Notes under the pieces: generated by a model | Databases searched by the model: none | What the model was told of the DNA's origin: nothing | Seen by the model: only the letters and a program-made list of their open reading frames with translations | Program-made: the position numbers and the translations under genes | Part shown: positions 12,455 to 20,163 of the stretch, piece after piece | Position numbering within the stretch: the first letter of the stretch is position 1 | Layout of the letters: each line of letters opens with the position of its first letter | NCBI RefSeq assembly: GCF_007828035.1 | Contig: NZ_VITV01000002.1 | Coordinates: 496,001-560,000, forward strand | DNA: 64,000 bases | Direction of reading: 5' to 3' | Source of the DNA: Nitrospirillum amazonense | Lineage (GTDB): Bacteria; Pseudomonadota; Alphaproteobacteria; Azospirillales; Azospirillaceae

Positions 12455-13759
12455 TCAGGGCGCGGAGGCCGCACAGGTCCGGGCCGGCTCGGACGACAGC
12501 GCGGTCAGCAGCGGTCCGCGCGCACGATATGCCAGGACCTCCAGGATGACGGCATTGGTGCTGGCGGAAAGCACCGTCTCCGCCTTGCCGCTGGCCTCGT
12601 AGATCCCCTCCTGCCAGCCACGTGCGGTGGACAGCGACGACAGCCGGGCGACAAGATCGTTCCAGCGCTCCGGCCAGAACGCCCATAATCCCAGCGCGGC
12701 CTTGGCCGAGACCAGCGCCAGGCTGGATGTTTCGGTTCCCTCCGGGGTCAGCACAGCCCAGGGACGGCCCGACGCGACCACCGTGCCATAGAGGAAATAG
12801 GGTGCTGTGGAGCGCAGGTAGTCATTGCGGGCGGTGGCCACCCCCTCCTGCAGCATCCGGGTGCGCTGCGCCAGTTCGACCGAGCGGGCGCGCTTCGCCA
12901 TGTCGCCGGTGGCCGGCGCGGCCCAGCCGAACTCCAGCCCCTGCAGCACGGAATCGCCCGTCACCACCGGGGTGAACTCGTTGGCGTGGTCCGGTACCGC
13001 GCTGACGAACCCCACCCCGTCCACCTTCACGACCGGGTCGGACAGTCGGGGCGGCCGCGCGGGCATCCCCCACAGCCTGTAGCCGGCGGCGGCGTAATCC
13101 TCATAGCCGCGCCCGGCCTCACGGTAACGGGCCGGCGCCGGGCCGGCGGGCGCGCCGCCGGTCAGGCCGCCATCGGCGCCAATGGCGGCGCACAGGTCGA
13201 ACCGGGCGACCACGGCGCGAGCCGCCGACGCCAGCGCGGGCTCCCGGTCCGCCAGGGCGCGCAGCCAGACAAGCAGCCGCCCCGTGTCCACCGCCGACCA
13301 GCCGGCGTTGCCGGGGTGATCCGCATCGATCGCGGCGACGCCGGTGGCGGCGTTGTACACCCGGTTGGGCAACCGCCCATAGGCCAGTTCCATGCGGCCG
13401 GCGAAGGCGAGGATCCGCGCCAGCCTCTCCTGGGCCGAAGCGGCCGGCAGCAGGCCGAGGTCGCGGGCGGCGATCAGGGCCGCCATGGTGTCCGCCATCT
13501 CCCAGGCCGTCGCCGTCGGGTACTGATCAACGGAGTTGACGAGGCCCGTCGCCGCATTGTCGTTTTCAGCGAAATAGCGCCAGGCGTTCCGCGCCCACGC
13601 CTTTTCCTCCGCCGTCAACGGCGCAGGCGGAGCGGGCGCCCCCGCCCGCTCTGGCTGCCCGGTCGCGGCCCGGTAGGCGAGGCCGCAGCCCGACAGCGCC
13701 AGCAGGCCTACGGCGGAGGTCAGGATCGCGACGGCGCGGAAGATGCGGCGGCTCACCAT
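12455..13759 (-). CDS. DUF3131 lipoprotein of the polysaccharide island
   Basis: This 434-residue protein has a lipoprotein signal: MVSRRIFRAVAILTSAVG followed by the lipobox LSGC with Cys at residue 25. The mature part is a DUF3131 domain, a helical family probably related to (alpha/alpha)6 glycoside-processing folds; its function is not established. Hallmarks are LTAEEKAWARNAWRYFAEN with ATGLV, GWSAVDTGRLLVWLRALA, and the C-terminal ARGWQEGIYEASGKAETVLS and STNAVILEVLAYR. The ATG at 13759 overlaps the end of the upstream outer-membrane-type gene by 7 bases, so the two are translationally coupled. It is a divergent paralogue of the membrane-anchored DUF3131 protein at 16815-18152, across the shared promoter region. 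A periplasm-facing role in processing or guiding a nascent glycan is inferred from context. Confidence 0.85.
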   Translation of the reverse strand: MVSRRIFRAVAILTSAVGLLALSGCGLAYRAATGQPERAGAPAPPAPLTAEEKAWARNAWRYFAENDNAATGLVNSVDQYPTATAWEMADTMAALIAARDLGLLPAASAQERLARILAFAGRMELAYGRLPNRVYNAATGVAAIDADHPGNAGWSAVDTGRLLVWLRALADREPALASAARAVVARFDLCAAIGADGGLTGGAPAGPAPARYREAGRGYEDYAAAGYRLWGMPARPPRLSDPVVKVDGVGFVSAVPDHANEFTPVVTGDSVLQGLEFGWAAPATGDMAKRARSVELAQRTRMLQEGVATARNDYLRSTAPYFLYGTVVASGRPWAVLTPEGTETSSLALVSAKAALGLWAFWPERWNDLVARLSSLSTARGWQEGIYEASGKAETVLSASTNAVILEVLAYRARGPLLTALSSEPARTCAASAP

Positions 13760-14679
13760 GCTTGGCTCCAGGAGGCGGTGATGGCACCGTCGACGAAGCG
13801 CCCCTGGGCCGGGCCGGCGTCGCGTCCGGGCCAGCGGTTGCCGGAATAGTTGCCATAGCGCAGCGAGAACGTGCCGGGATAGCCCCAGCTCCAGCCAACG
13901 GCGTAGGTGAAGTCCGGGTCCCAAGGTTGCTGGTCGCGATGCTGGGGATAGGCGAACGCCTTCCACTCCACATAGATGCCGGCCACGACCGGATAATGGC
14001 AGCCCAGCGACAGGCTCTGCTTCCAGCTGCGGTTGGCGGCGCTGGCCTGGTCGTAGAAGCGTGGGCTGACATTGACGTCGACCGTGCAGTCGATGGCCAG
14101 GTCGGGGTCAAGCAGCATGGGCGTCGCCAGCGCCTCCGGCACGGGGAAACGCCAGCCGGCGCTCCAGGTGCCCTGGTTGAAGCGCGTGACGTTCTCACCC
14201 TTTTCCGCCGATGGGTCCAGGCGGTTGCTGGCATAGTTGAAATAGGTGAGGTGCAGCGAGAACGGCGCGCCGTTGTCGAAGCCGAAGCCGTAATCGAAGT
14301 CCGGATTCCACGGCGCCTGGCGGCTGCCCTGGACGTAGCGGTGGAAATCCGTCATGGCGAACCAGCCCGGCAGCGGTTCATAGCGGATGAGGGCGTCCAC
14401 CGTCGGGCTGCCCGTCACGTGGGCTCCCTGCTGGCCGCTGCCCGTGGGTCCGCTCTGCTCCGACCGGGTCATGGGAACGGTGACGCCGGTGCCGAGGGTC
14501 AATCCTTCCAGCGGCGTGCGTTTCTCTCGGGAGAAGGGCAGATCGAAGGAGCTGGCAAGGCCCGCATCGATGTCGGACCAGGTCCACTCGACGGCACCAG
14601 CCATCGACGGCGCCAGAACCACGGCCACCGTCGTCCCCAGTCCAAGCCGGCATCGTTTACGTTCCGCACGATTTGTCAT
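13753..14679 (-). CDS. Outer-membrane-type beta-rich protein with two internal repeats
   Basis: I do not recognise a named family. The 308-residue product has a clear signal peptide ending SMAGA before VEWTW, no further hydrophobic helices, many alternating aromatic residues and a C-terminal Trp (ITASWSQAW), all consistent with an outer-membrane beta-barrel. Two halves resemble each other: PWNPDFDYGFGFDNGAPFSL with TYFNYASNR (about residues 120-155) and PWDPDFTYAVGWSWGYPGTF with RYGNYSGNRWPG (about 255-290). The ATG at 14679 is preferred, with GGAG 10-13 bases upstream; a GTG start lies 21 bases further up. It is the first gene of the two-gene unit with the DUF3131 lipoprotein and divergent from the GT2 synthase operon. 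A role as export channel or outer-membrane partner for the polysaccharide is inference. Confidence 0.7.
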   Translation of the reverse strand: MTNRAERKRCRLGLGTTVAVVLAPSMAGAVEWTWSDIDAGLASSFDLPFSREKRTPLEGLTLGTGVTVPMTRSEQSGPTGSGQQGAHVTGSPTVDALIRYEPLPGWFAMTDFHRYVQGSRQAPWNPDFDYGFGFDNGAPFSLHLTYFNYASNRLDPSAEKGENVTRFNQGTWSAGWRFPVPEALATPMLLDPDLAIDCTVDVNVSPRFYDQASAANRSWKQSLSLGCHYPVVAGIYVEWKAFAYPQHRDQQPWDPDFTYAVGWSWGYPGTFSLRYGNYSGNRWPGRDAGPAQGRFVDGAITASWSQAW

Positions 14680-14961
14680 CGGATCGGTTCTCCAGTACAC
14701 TTAATTGTACCTGCGGTACGGTCGGCGCGCTAGACGCCCCCCGCAAGAATACGTCGACCATCCCTCTCGATTTTCCAATCCATCCCGCGCCCATGATGTT
14801 GACGGCAAGAACCGTGCGGTATGACGATGAAATCGCATTCCATGGCTGAGTTGCGATTAACCATTCGGATAGGTTCGTCTGTCGATTGTCTATGATGAGA
14901 ATCGTAATCATCTAGGCAAGGCCCCGCACACGCGATATCGTTACGTCCGTTCCACCGCGAG
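14680..14961. promoter_or_regulatory. Divergent promoter region of the polysaccharide island
   Basis: These 282 bases separate the OM/DUF3131 unit (-) from the GT2 operon (+) and are clearly more AT-rich than the neighbouring genes. GTACC-TGC-GGTAC at 14707-14719 is a perfect inverted repeat 28 bases upstream of the minus-strand start and could be an operator. TTGACG (14799-14804) followed 15 bases later by TATGAC is a weak candidate promoter toward the synthase. No sigma factor can be assigned with confidence. Confidence 0.5.
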
Positions 14962-16818
14962 ATGTCATATCCGATGGGATTTTACTTCGACCGATTCGAA
15001 TCGCGCCGCCCGCCGCCGCCGATCCCCTATTCGGCCGCGCGGGAGTTCCTCTGGCAGGTCCTCGGCACTGCGAACTTGGTGGTGGGCCTCTGGTATTTGC
15101 ATTGGCGCTGGACCCAGTCGCTGAATCCGGACGCGCTCTGGTTCGCCATTCCCTTGGCGGCGGCGGAGACCATGGCCTTCCTCGGCCTCGTCCTTTTCAC
15201 CGTGAACTTGTGGCGGACCGAGGATCCGCCCCGGCCGCCCCCGCCCGCGCGTATCGCCGACTGCGTGGAGGAGACGGACGTGCCTGACCGCCCGGTGTCG
15301 GTTGACGTCTTCTTCGCCACCTATAATGAAGATCCGGAGCTGGTGCGCCTGGGCCTGCGGGAGGCGCGCGCCATGACCTACCCGCACCCGATCGACCTGG
15401 CGGTGCACGTCCTGGATGACGGACGGCGTCCGGAAATGCGCCGCGTGGCCGAGGAGGAAGGGTGCAACTACATCACGCGCACGAACAATATCGGCTTCAA
15501 GGCCGGCAACCTGCGTAACGCGATGGAGCAGACCAGCGGCGACTTCATCGTCATCTGCGATGCCGACACGCGGCCCTTCCCTACCATGATCGAGCATACG
15601 CTGGGATATTTCCGCGATCCCACCGTCGCCTGGGTGCAAACGCCGCACTGGTTTTATGACCTGCCGGAAGGGCGCCGCCTGCCCGTGGCCTGGGGCCGAC
15701 GCCTCGGCGCCGCCGGGCGCTTCCTCGGCCGGTGTGTCGAGGCGGTGGCGGGGCCCATCCATGTCGGGCGCGACCCCTTCGTCAATGACAGCCAGATGTT
15801 CTTCGACGTGCTGCAACGGCGGCGCAACTGGGCCAACGCCTCTTTCTGCTGCGGGGCATCCTCCATCCACCGCCGCGATGCCGTGATGCAGGCGGCCCTG
15901 AAATCCTACACCCGGGAAGTGGCGCGCAACGTCGACGCCCGCGCCCGCGAGGCGCTGAAGCTGACCGGCGAGTCGACGCTGGACGCCGGCCTTGAGGCGG
16001 CGCTGGTCCAGGAGGCGGCGCTGGCGGAAGAGCTGACGCCTTACAAGTTCCATGTCTCGGAGGACATCTACACCTCCATCGTACTGCATTCGGACAGCGA
16101 GCGGCGGTGGCGGTCGGTGCTGCATCCCGAGGTCGAGACCCGCATGCTCAGCCCCCAGGACCTGTTGTCCTGGAGCATCCAGCGCTTCAAATACGCCGGT
16201 GGAAGCCTCGACATCCTGTTCCACGACAATCCGCTGCTGCGGGGTGAATTGACCATCTGGCAGAAGCTGATGTACGCGGCGACCTTCTATTCATACCTGG
16301 GCGCCTTGTGGAACGTGGTCTTCTTCGCGGCCCCCATCATCTACCTGACCACGGGTGTGGCCCCGGTCAGGACCTACAGCTTCGACTTCTTCAAGCACAT
16401 CATCCCCTTCCTCATGCTGAATGAACTCGCCTTCATGATCGGCAGCTGGGGGGTGCCCGGCTACCAAGGCAAGCGTTCCTGGCTGAGCTTCTTCCCGATC
16501 AATCTGCGCGCCCTCTGGTCGGTCCTGCGCCACCAGCAGATCAAATTCCCGGTGACGCCCAAGGACCGGCAGGAGGGCAATTTCCTGCGCCTCGTGCGCT
16601 GGCAGTTGCTGGTCATGGTCCTGTCGGTCGCCGGCCTGGCCTATGCCGGGATTCGGCTCTGGCTGGGAGACTCGCCCTTTTCCTGGGGCGGGTTGCTGGC
16701 CAACGTCTTTTGGTGCGCCAACAACATCTTCGCCCTGTCGGGCATCGTCTCCGCCGCCTTCTGGTCGCCTGATGACGATGCGCCGGCGGACGCCGCCGCC
16801 GAAGGAGTGCCGGCATGA
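14962..16818 (+). CDS. Cellulose-synthase-like family 2 glycosyltransferase
   Basis: This 618-residue inner-membrane processive beta-glycosyltransferase is the likely catalytic core of the island. Two N-terminal TM helices (about residues 30-50 and 60-85) precede the cytosolic GT-A domain: VDVFFATYNEDPELVRLGLR, the first substrate Asp in VLDDGRRPEMR, the DxD-type CDADTRP, and the catalytic-base motif SEDIYTS (TED in BcsA). At the acceptor-binding position QxxRW the protein reads SIQRFKYAGG, that is QRFKY. Several TM helices follow, with the gating-loop-like KFPVTPKDRQEG (about residue 535) between them. There is no PilZ domain, unlike BcsA. The stop codon overlaps the next ATG by 4 bases. The product is probably a beta-linked glucan-type polymer; sugar and linkage cannot be read from the sequence. 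Confidence 0.88.
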   Translation: MSYPMGFYFDRFESRRPPPPIPYSAAREFLWQVLGTANLVVGLWYLHWRWTQSLNPDALWFAIPLAAAETMAFLGLVLFTVNLWRTEDPPRPPPPARIADCVEETDVPDRPVSVDVFFATYNEDPELVRLGLREARAMTYPHPIDLAVHVLDDGRRPEMRRVAEEEGCNYITRTNNIGFKAGNLRNAMEQTSGDFIVICDADTRPFPTMIEHTLGYFRDPTVAWVQTPHWFYDLPEGRRLPVAWGRRLGAAGRFLGRCVEAVAGPIHVGRDPFVNDSQMFFDVLQRRRNWANASFCCGASSIHRRDAVMQAALKSYTREVARNVDARAREALKLTGESTLDAGLEAALVQEAALAEELTPYKFHVSEDIYTSIVLHSDSERRWRSVLHPEVETRMLSPQDLLSWSIQRFKYAGGSLDILFHDNPLLRGELTIWQKLMYAATFYSYLGALWNVVFFAAPIIYLTTGVAPVRTYSFDFFKHIIPFLMLNELAFMIGSWGVPGYQGKRSWLSFFPINLRALWSVLRHQQIKFPVTPKDRQEGNFLRLVRWQLLVMVLSVAGLAYAGIRLWLGDSPFSWGGLLANVFWCANNIFALSGIVSAAFWSPDDDAPADAAAEGVPA

Positions 16819-18152
16819 CTTTCCGCGACGGGCTTATCGCCGGGCGCAGCCACATTGCCTTCCTGGTCGGATTGCTGCTTTCCACCGCGCTCATCGTCCG
16901 CATCGAGCAGTGGGAACGGGACCCGACGCATCTCTACGCCGAGATTCCCTATAGTTCCCAGATCCCCGAACGCCAGCCGGCGCCGCTGACGGCGGAGGAC
17001 AAGGCCGCCGCCGCCATCGCCTGGACCTACCTGACGGCGCATACGCGGGCCGCGACGGGACTGGTCGATCCGGCCGCCGGCAACCGCGCGGCGACGCTGT
17101 GGAACGTGGGGTCGCAGATCCTGGGCACCCTGGCCGCCGAGCGCCTGGATCTCGTGACGGCCACTGACGCGGAAGCGCGGATCGACCGTGTCCTGGCAGC
17201 CCTGTCCCGGGTGCCCCTGTTCGACGGCGCCCTGCCCTCGCGCTTTCTCGACACGGAGACGCTACAGCCTGTAACCCATGACGGACGGCCCACCGAGCGG
17301 GAAGATCTGGGCTGGTCGGCCGTTGACCTGGGGCGGCTGCTGAACGCGCTCGACCTCTGGGGCCGGGCGCATCCCCGGCAAGCTCCCGCCATCGCCCACC
17401 TGCTGGCCGGCTGGCGCCTGGACGCGGCGGTGGCCGACAGGGCGCTGCGCGCCTCGATCATGAACGGCAGCGGCAAGCCGGAATTCCATCAGGAGGGGCG
17501 CCTCGGTTACGGTCAGTACGCCGCCAAGGGCTTTCAGCTCTTCGGTTTCGACCTGGCCCAGGCGACCGACCTGCGACCGACCCTGGGATGGGTTGAGGTT
17601 GACGGCGTGGAAGTGCCCGTCGACCGGCGGGCCATGGGGGCCGGCACGCGCACCCACACCCTGTCGGAACCCTGGATGTTCGACGGGCTGGAATACGGTT
17701 TCGATCGCACCTCGCGTGAGCTCGCATGGCGCACCTTCCTGGCGCAGGAGCGCCGGTTCGAGCATAGCGGCCAGCTCACCGGGGCCGGCGAAGGCCCGTT
17801 GGACCGCGCGCCCTGGTTCGCCCAGGCGACCGTGCAGGCCAATGGCAAACCCTGGCGCACCCTGGATGACGCCGACCGTGAGGCCGCGGCCCTGCGGACC
17901 GTCGCGACCAAGGCAGCGTTCGGCTGGGACGCCCTGTTCGCCACCGACTATGCCGCCCGGCTGCGCGCCGCCCTGACCGACCGCGCCGATGCCACCCAAG
18001 GCTGGTATGCCGGTTTCTACGAAGTCGACGGCACGACCAACAAGGTGCTGACCCTGGAAACCAACGCCCTGGTGCTGGAAGCAATGGCCGCCCGCCGGGA
18101 CGGGCCGCTGCGGCCCGCCGTGCTGTTCGGCCGACGGGCGGAAACATCATGA
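16815..18152 (+). CDS. Membrane-anchored DUF3131 protein
   Basis: The 445-residue product has a single N-terminal TM segment (HIAFLVGLLLSTALIVRI, about residues 14-31) that would leave the DUF3131 domain in the periplasm. The domain matches the lipoprotein paralogue at 12455-13759 in order: LTAEDKAAAAIAWTYLTA with RAATGLVDP, LGWSAVDLGRLLNAL, QYAAKGFQLFGFDL, EPWMFDGLEYGF, WFAQATVQANGKPWRTLDDA and TQGWYAGFYEVDGTTNKVLT. The ATG overlaps the GT2 stop (ATGA) and its own stop overlaps the next ATG, indicating strict co-translation. DUF3131 has no proven activity; the likely fold and the constant pairing with the synthase suggest it contacts or modifies the emerging chain. Confidence 0.87.
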   Translation: MTFRDGLIAGRSHIAFLVGLLLSTALIVRIEQWERDPTHLYAEIPYSSQIPERQPAPLTAEDKAAAAIAWTYLTAHTRAATGLVDPAAGNRAATLWNVGSQILGTLAAERLDLVTATDAEARIDRVLAALSRVPLFDGALPSRFLDTETLQPVTHDGRPTEREDLGWSAVDLGRLLNALDLWGRAHPRQAPAIAHLLAGWRLDAAVADRALRASIMNGSGKPEFHQEGRLGYGQYAAKGFQLFGFDLAQATDLRPTLGWVEVDGVEVPVDRRAMGAGTRTHTLSEPWMFDGLEYGFDRTSRELAWRTFLAQERRFEHSGQLTGAGEGPLDRAPWFAQATVQANGKPWRTLDDADREAAALRTVATKAAFGWDALFATDYAARLRAALTDRADATQGWYAGFYEVDGTTNKVLTLETNALVLEAMAARRDGPLRPAVLFGRRAETS

Positions 18153-19390
18153 GCGAACCCCGCCGCATCCTTCTGGTCGAGGATGAGCCGACCACCCAGC
18201 AAATGCTGGGCATCGTACTGCGCGCGCTGGGCTACGATGTCGTGACGGTGGCCAATGGCGTGGCCGCGATGGACGTGCTGGCCGGCGGCGGCATCGACCT
18301 CGTCATCACCGACCGGCACATGCCGGAGATGGACGGCATCACCCTTTGCCGCGCCATCCGCGCCTCCTTCCCGGACCATTACCTCTACGTCATGATGCTG
18401 AGCGCCCAGATCGACGACAGCAGTGTGGTGCAAGGCCTGGAGGCGGGTGCGGATGATTTCCTCGTCAAGCCGCCGGACTTCGCGGAATTGCGGGCCCGGC
18501 TGAAGGCCGGCATCCGCATCATCGATCTGCAACGCCAGCTGGAGCAGCGCAACCGCACGCTGGCCAGTGCCCACCAAAGCCTGGAAAAGGCCTATGAGCA
18601 CATCCGCAAGGATCTGCAGGCCGCCGCCGACAGCCTGCGCCGGCAGCTGCCAAGGCCGGCGGAGTTGGATGGGCTGCGCTTCGATTGGCTGTTCGAACCC
18701 TCCGACATGATAGGCGGCGATATCCTGGACGTGGTCCATCGCCCGGATTCACCCGTCACCGTCTTCTACCAGATCGACGTGGCGGGGCACGGCGTGCCCG
18801 CCGCCCTGTCGTCCTTCAACCTTCAATCCCTGCTGTCGGGCGCTGCCTTGCGCCAGTTGGCCGAGACCGGCGGGACCACCGGCTGGGCGACGCAGCCGGT
18901 GGCGGTGGTGGAGGAACTGAACCGGCGCGCCCAGCGCAGCGATGACGACGATTACTTCACCATGCTGTACGGCGTCATCGACCGGCGCACGGGCGAGGGC
19001 GTCCTGACCCTGGCCGGCCATCCGCCGCCCCTGGTCTGGCGCGCCGCCAGCCGGCGCCTGGAGACACTGGGCGACAGCGGCTTTCCGGTGGGCATGCTGC
19101 CATCGGTCAACTATGAGGAACTGCCCTTCACGCTGGCGGCCGGCGACCGGCTGATCGTGCACTCGGATGGCCTCAGTGACTGTGTCGACGCCGAGGAACG
19201 GGCCTTCGGCGACGGGGAGCTGGCGCGCTGCCTGGCCGAGGCGGCGGCACTGCCGCTGGCCGACACCATCGCCATGGTCGGGCGCCGGTTCGCCGACTGG
19301 TGTGCCGACGCGCATTTCGATGATGTATCGTTGTTGATCCTGGAGAAGACGGCGGCCGAGGCCGCGGAGGGGCAAGATGATCGAGACTGA
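18149..19390 (+). CDS. Response regulator with PP2C (SpoIIE/RsbU-type) phosphatase output
   Basis: The 413-residue protein has a REC domain (residues about 5-125; phosphoacceptor Asp in VITDRHMPEMDG, conserved Lys in FLVKPPDF), a coiled-coil linker (LQRQLEQRNRTLASAHQSLEKAY) and a SpoIIE-type PP2C domain: SDMIGGDILDV, FYQIDVAGHGVPAAL, the TLAGHPPPLV strand, SDGLSDCVDAE and the metal-binding ending HFDDVSLLIL. By analogy with RsbU it should dephosphorylate the phosphorylated STAS protein encoded next to it when its REC domain is activated. The gene overlaps the DUF3131 gene by 4 bases and the STAS gene by 14. No cognate histidine kinase lies in the operon; hybrid kinases elsewhere in the window are only possible partners. 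Confidence 0.93.
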   Translation: MSEPRRILLVEDEPTTQQMLGIVLRALGYDVVTVANGVAAMDVLAGGGIDLVITDRHMPEMDGITLCRAIRASFPDHYLYVMMLSAQIDDSSVVQGLEAGADDFLVKPPDFAELRARLKAGIRIIDLQRQLEQRNRTLASAHQSLEKAYEHIRKDLQAAADSLRRQLPRPAELDGLRFDWLFEPSDMIGGDILDVVHRPDSPVTVFYQIDVAGHGVPAALSSFNLQSLLSGAALRQLAETGGTTGWATQPVAVVEELNRRAQRSDDDDYFTMLYGVIDRRTGEGVLTLAGHPPPLVWRAASRRLETLGDSGFPVGMLPSVNYEELPFTLAAGDRLIVHSDGLSDCVDAEERAFGDGELARCLAEAAALPLADTIAMVGRRFADWCADAHFDDVSLLILEKTAAEAAEGQDDRD

Positions 19391-19721
19391 GCAGCGCGGC
19401 GGCGTGCTGATCACGCGGGTGACCGTCAGGCGGCTGGACGCCGTCATCACCCCCGCCTTCAAGGCGCGGATGGTGGACCTGATCCAGGGCGGGGCGGAGC
19501 GCATCGTGCTGGATCTGGCTGATGTCAGCTTCATGGATTCCAGCGGGCTCGGCAGCGTCGTGGGCTGCCTCAAGCTCATCGGCACGCGCGGCGACCTGGT
19601 GCTGGCCGGGATTCAGTCCCCTGTCCAGAGGCTTTTGCAGACCACCCGTTTGGATCGCGTCTTCAAGACCTTCCCCGACACGGACGCGGCCGTGGCCGCG
19701 CTCACCCCCGGCGGCGAGTAA
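19377..19721 (+). CDS. STAS domain anti-sigma factor antagonist (RsbV/SpoIIAA type)
   Basis: This 114-residue single STAS domain has the regulatory phosphorylation site in IVLDLADVSFMDSSGLGSVV, where the first Ser of SSGLG is the residue phosphorylated by RsbW/SpoIIAB-type kinases. The terminal helices (VQRLLQTTRLDRVFKTFPD) are typical. It starts inside the preceding phosphatase gene, and the HATPase gene follows after a 7-base gap. In a partner switch the unphosphorylated form captures the kinase; here the released target could be a sigma factor, a transcription factor, or the synthase machinery itself. No sigma factor is encoded in the operon. Confidence 0.93.
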   Translation: MIETEQRGGVLITRVTVRRLDAVITPAFKARMVDLIQGGAERIVLDLADVSFMDSSGLGSVVGCLKLIGTRGDLVLAGIQSPVQRLLQTTRLDRVFKTFPDTDAAVAALTPGGE

Positions 19722-19728
19722 GACCATC

Positions 19729-20163
19729 ATGGCGATGCCCGTCCCCCATATCGTGCTGACCGTGGATGGCGGGCTGGAGCAGGTCGCCCTGATCGGGCGG
19801 GCGGTGCAGGCGGTCTGCGGCCTGACTGATCTCGACGCCGACGCGCTGGCCGCCATCGAACTGGGCATCGTCGAGGCGGTGACGAATATCGTCGAGCATG
19901 GTTATGGCGGTGATGCCGGCCCCATCGAAGCGGCCGTCACCCTGGCCGAAGGGGAGATCGTGATCGAGCTGAAGGATGACGGCCCGCCCCTGGACCCGGC
20001 GCGGCTGGCCGAGGCCCGCATCGACTTCGATCCCACTGACCTCGCCAACCTGCCGGAATCGGGCATGGGCCTCTCCTTGATCCAGTCCAGCTTCGACCGG
20101 GTCGTCTATGAGCGCGCCGGCGACCGCAACCGGCTCAGCCTCTTCAAGCGCATCGGGCCGTGA
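19729..20163 (+). CDS. HATPase anti-sigma regulatory kinase (RsbW/SpoIIAB type)
   Basis: The 144-residue GHKL ATPase domain carries the N box in ELGIVEAVTNIVEHGYGGD, the G1 box in IELKDDGPPLDP and the glycine-rich ESGMGLSLIQSSFD. That suits a serine kinase acting on the adjacent STAS protein. The ATG at 19729 (MAMPVPH) is chosen although the frame stays open far upstream through the STAS gene, because homology begins here. The stop TGA overlaps the GTG start of the xylanase gene. Whether its alternative partner is a sigma factor or an enzyme is not visible; no adjacent sigma gene exists. Confidence 0.92.
   Translation: MAMPVPHIVLTVDGGLEQVALIGRAVQAVCGLTDLDADALAAIELGIVEAVTNIVEHGYGGDAGPIEAAVTLAEGEIVIELKDDGPPLDPARLAEARIDFDPTDLANLPESGMGLSLIQSSFDRVVYERAGDRNRLSLFKRIGP

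Noticed and set aside
14799-14825. TTGACG with TATGAC as the promoter of the synthase operon
   Set aside because: Spacing is only 15 bases and both boxes are imperfect; mentioned inside the region entry but not called as a promoter.
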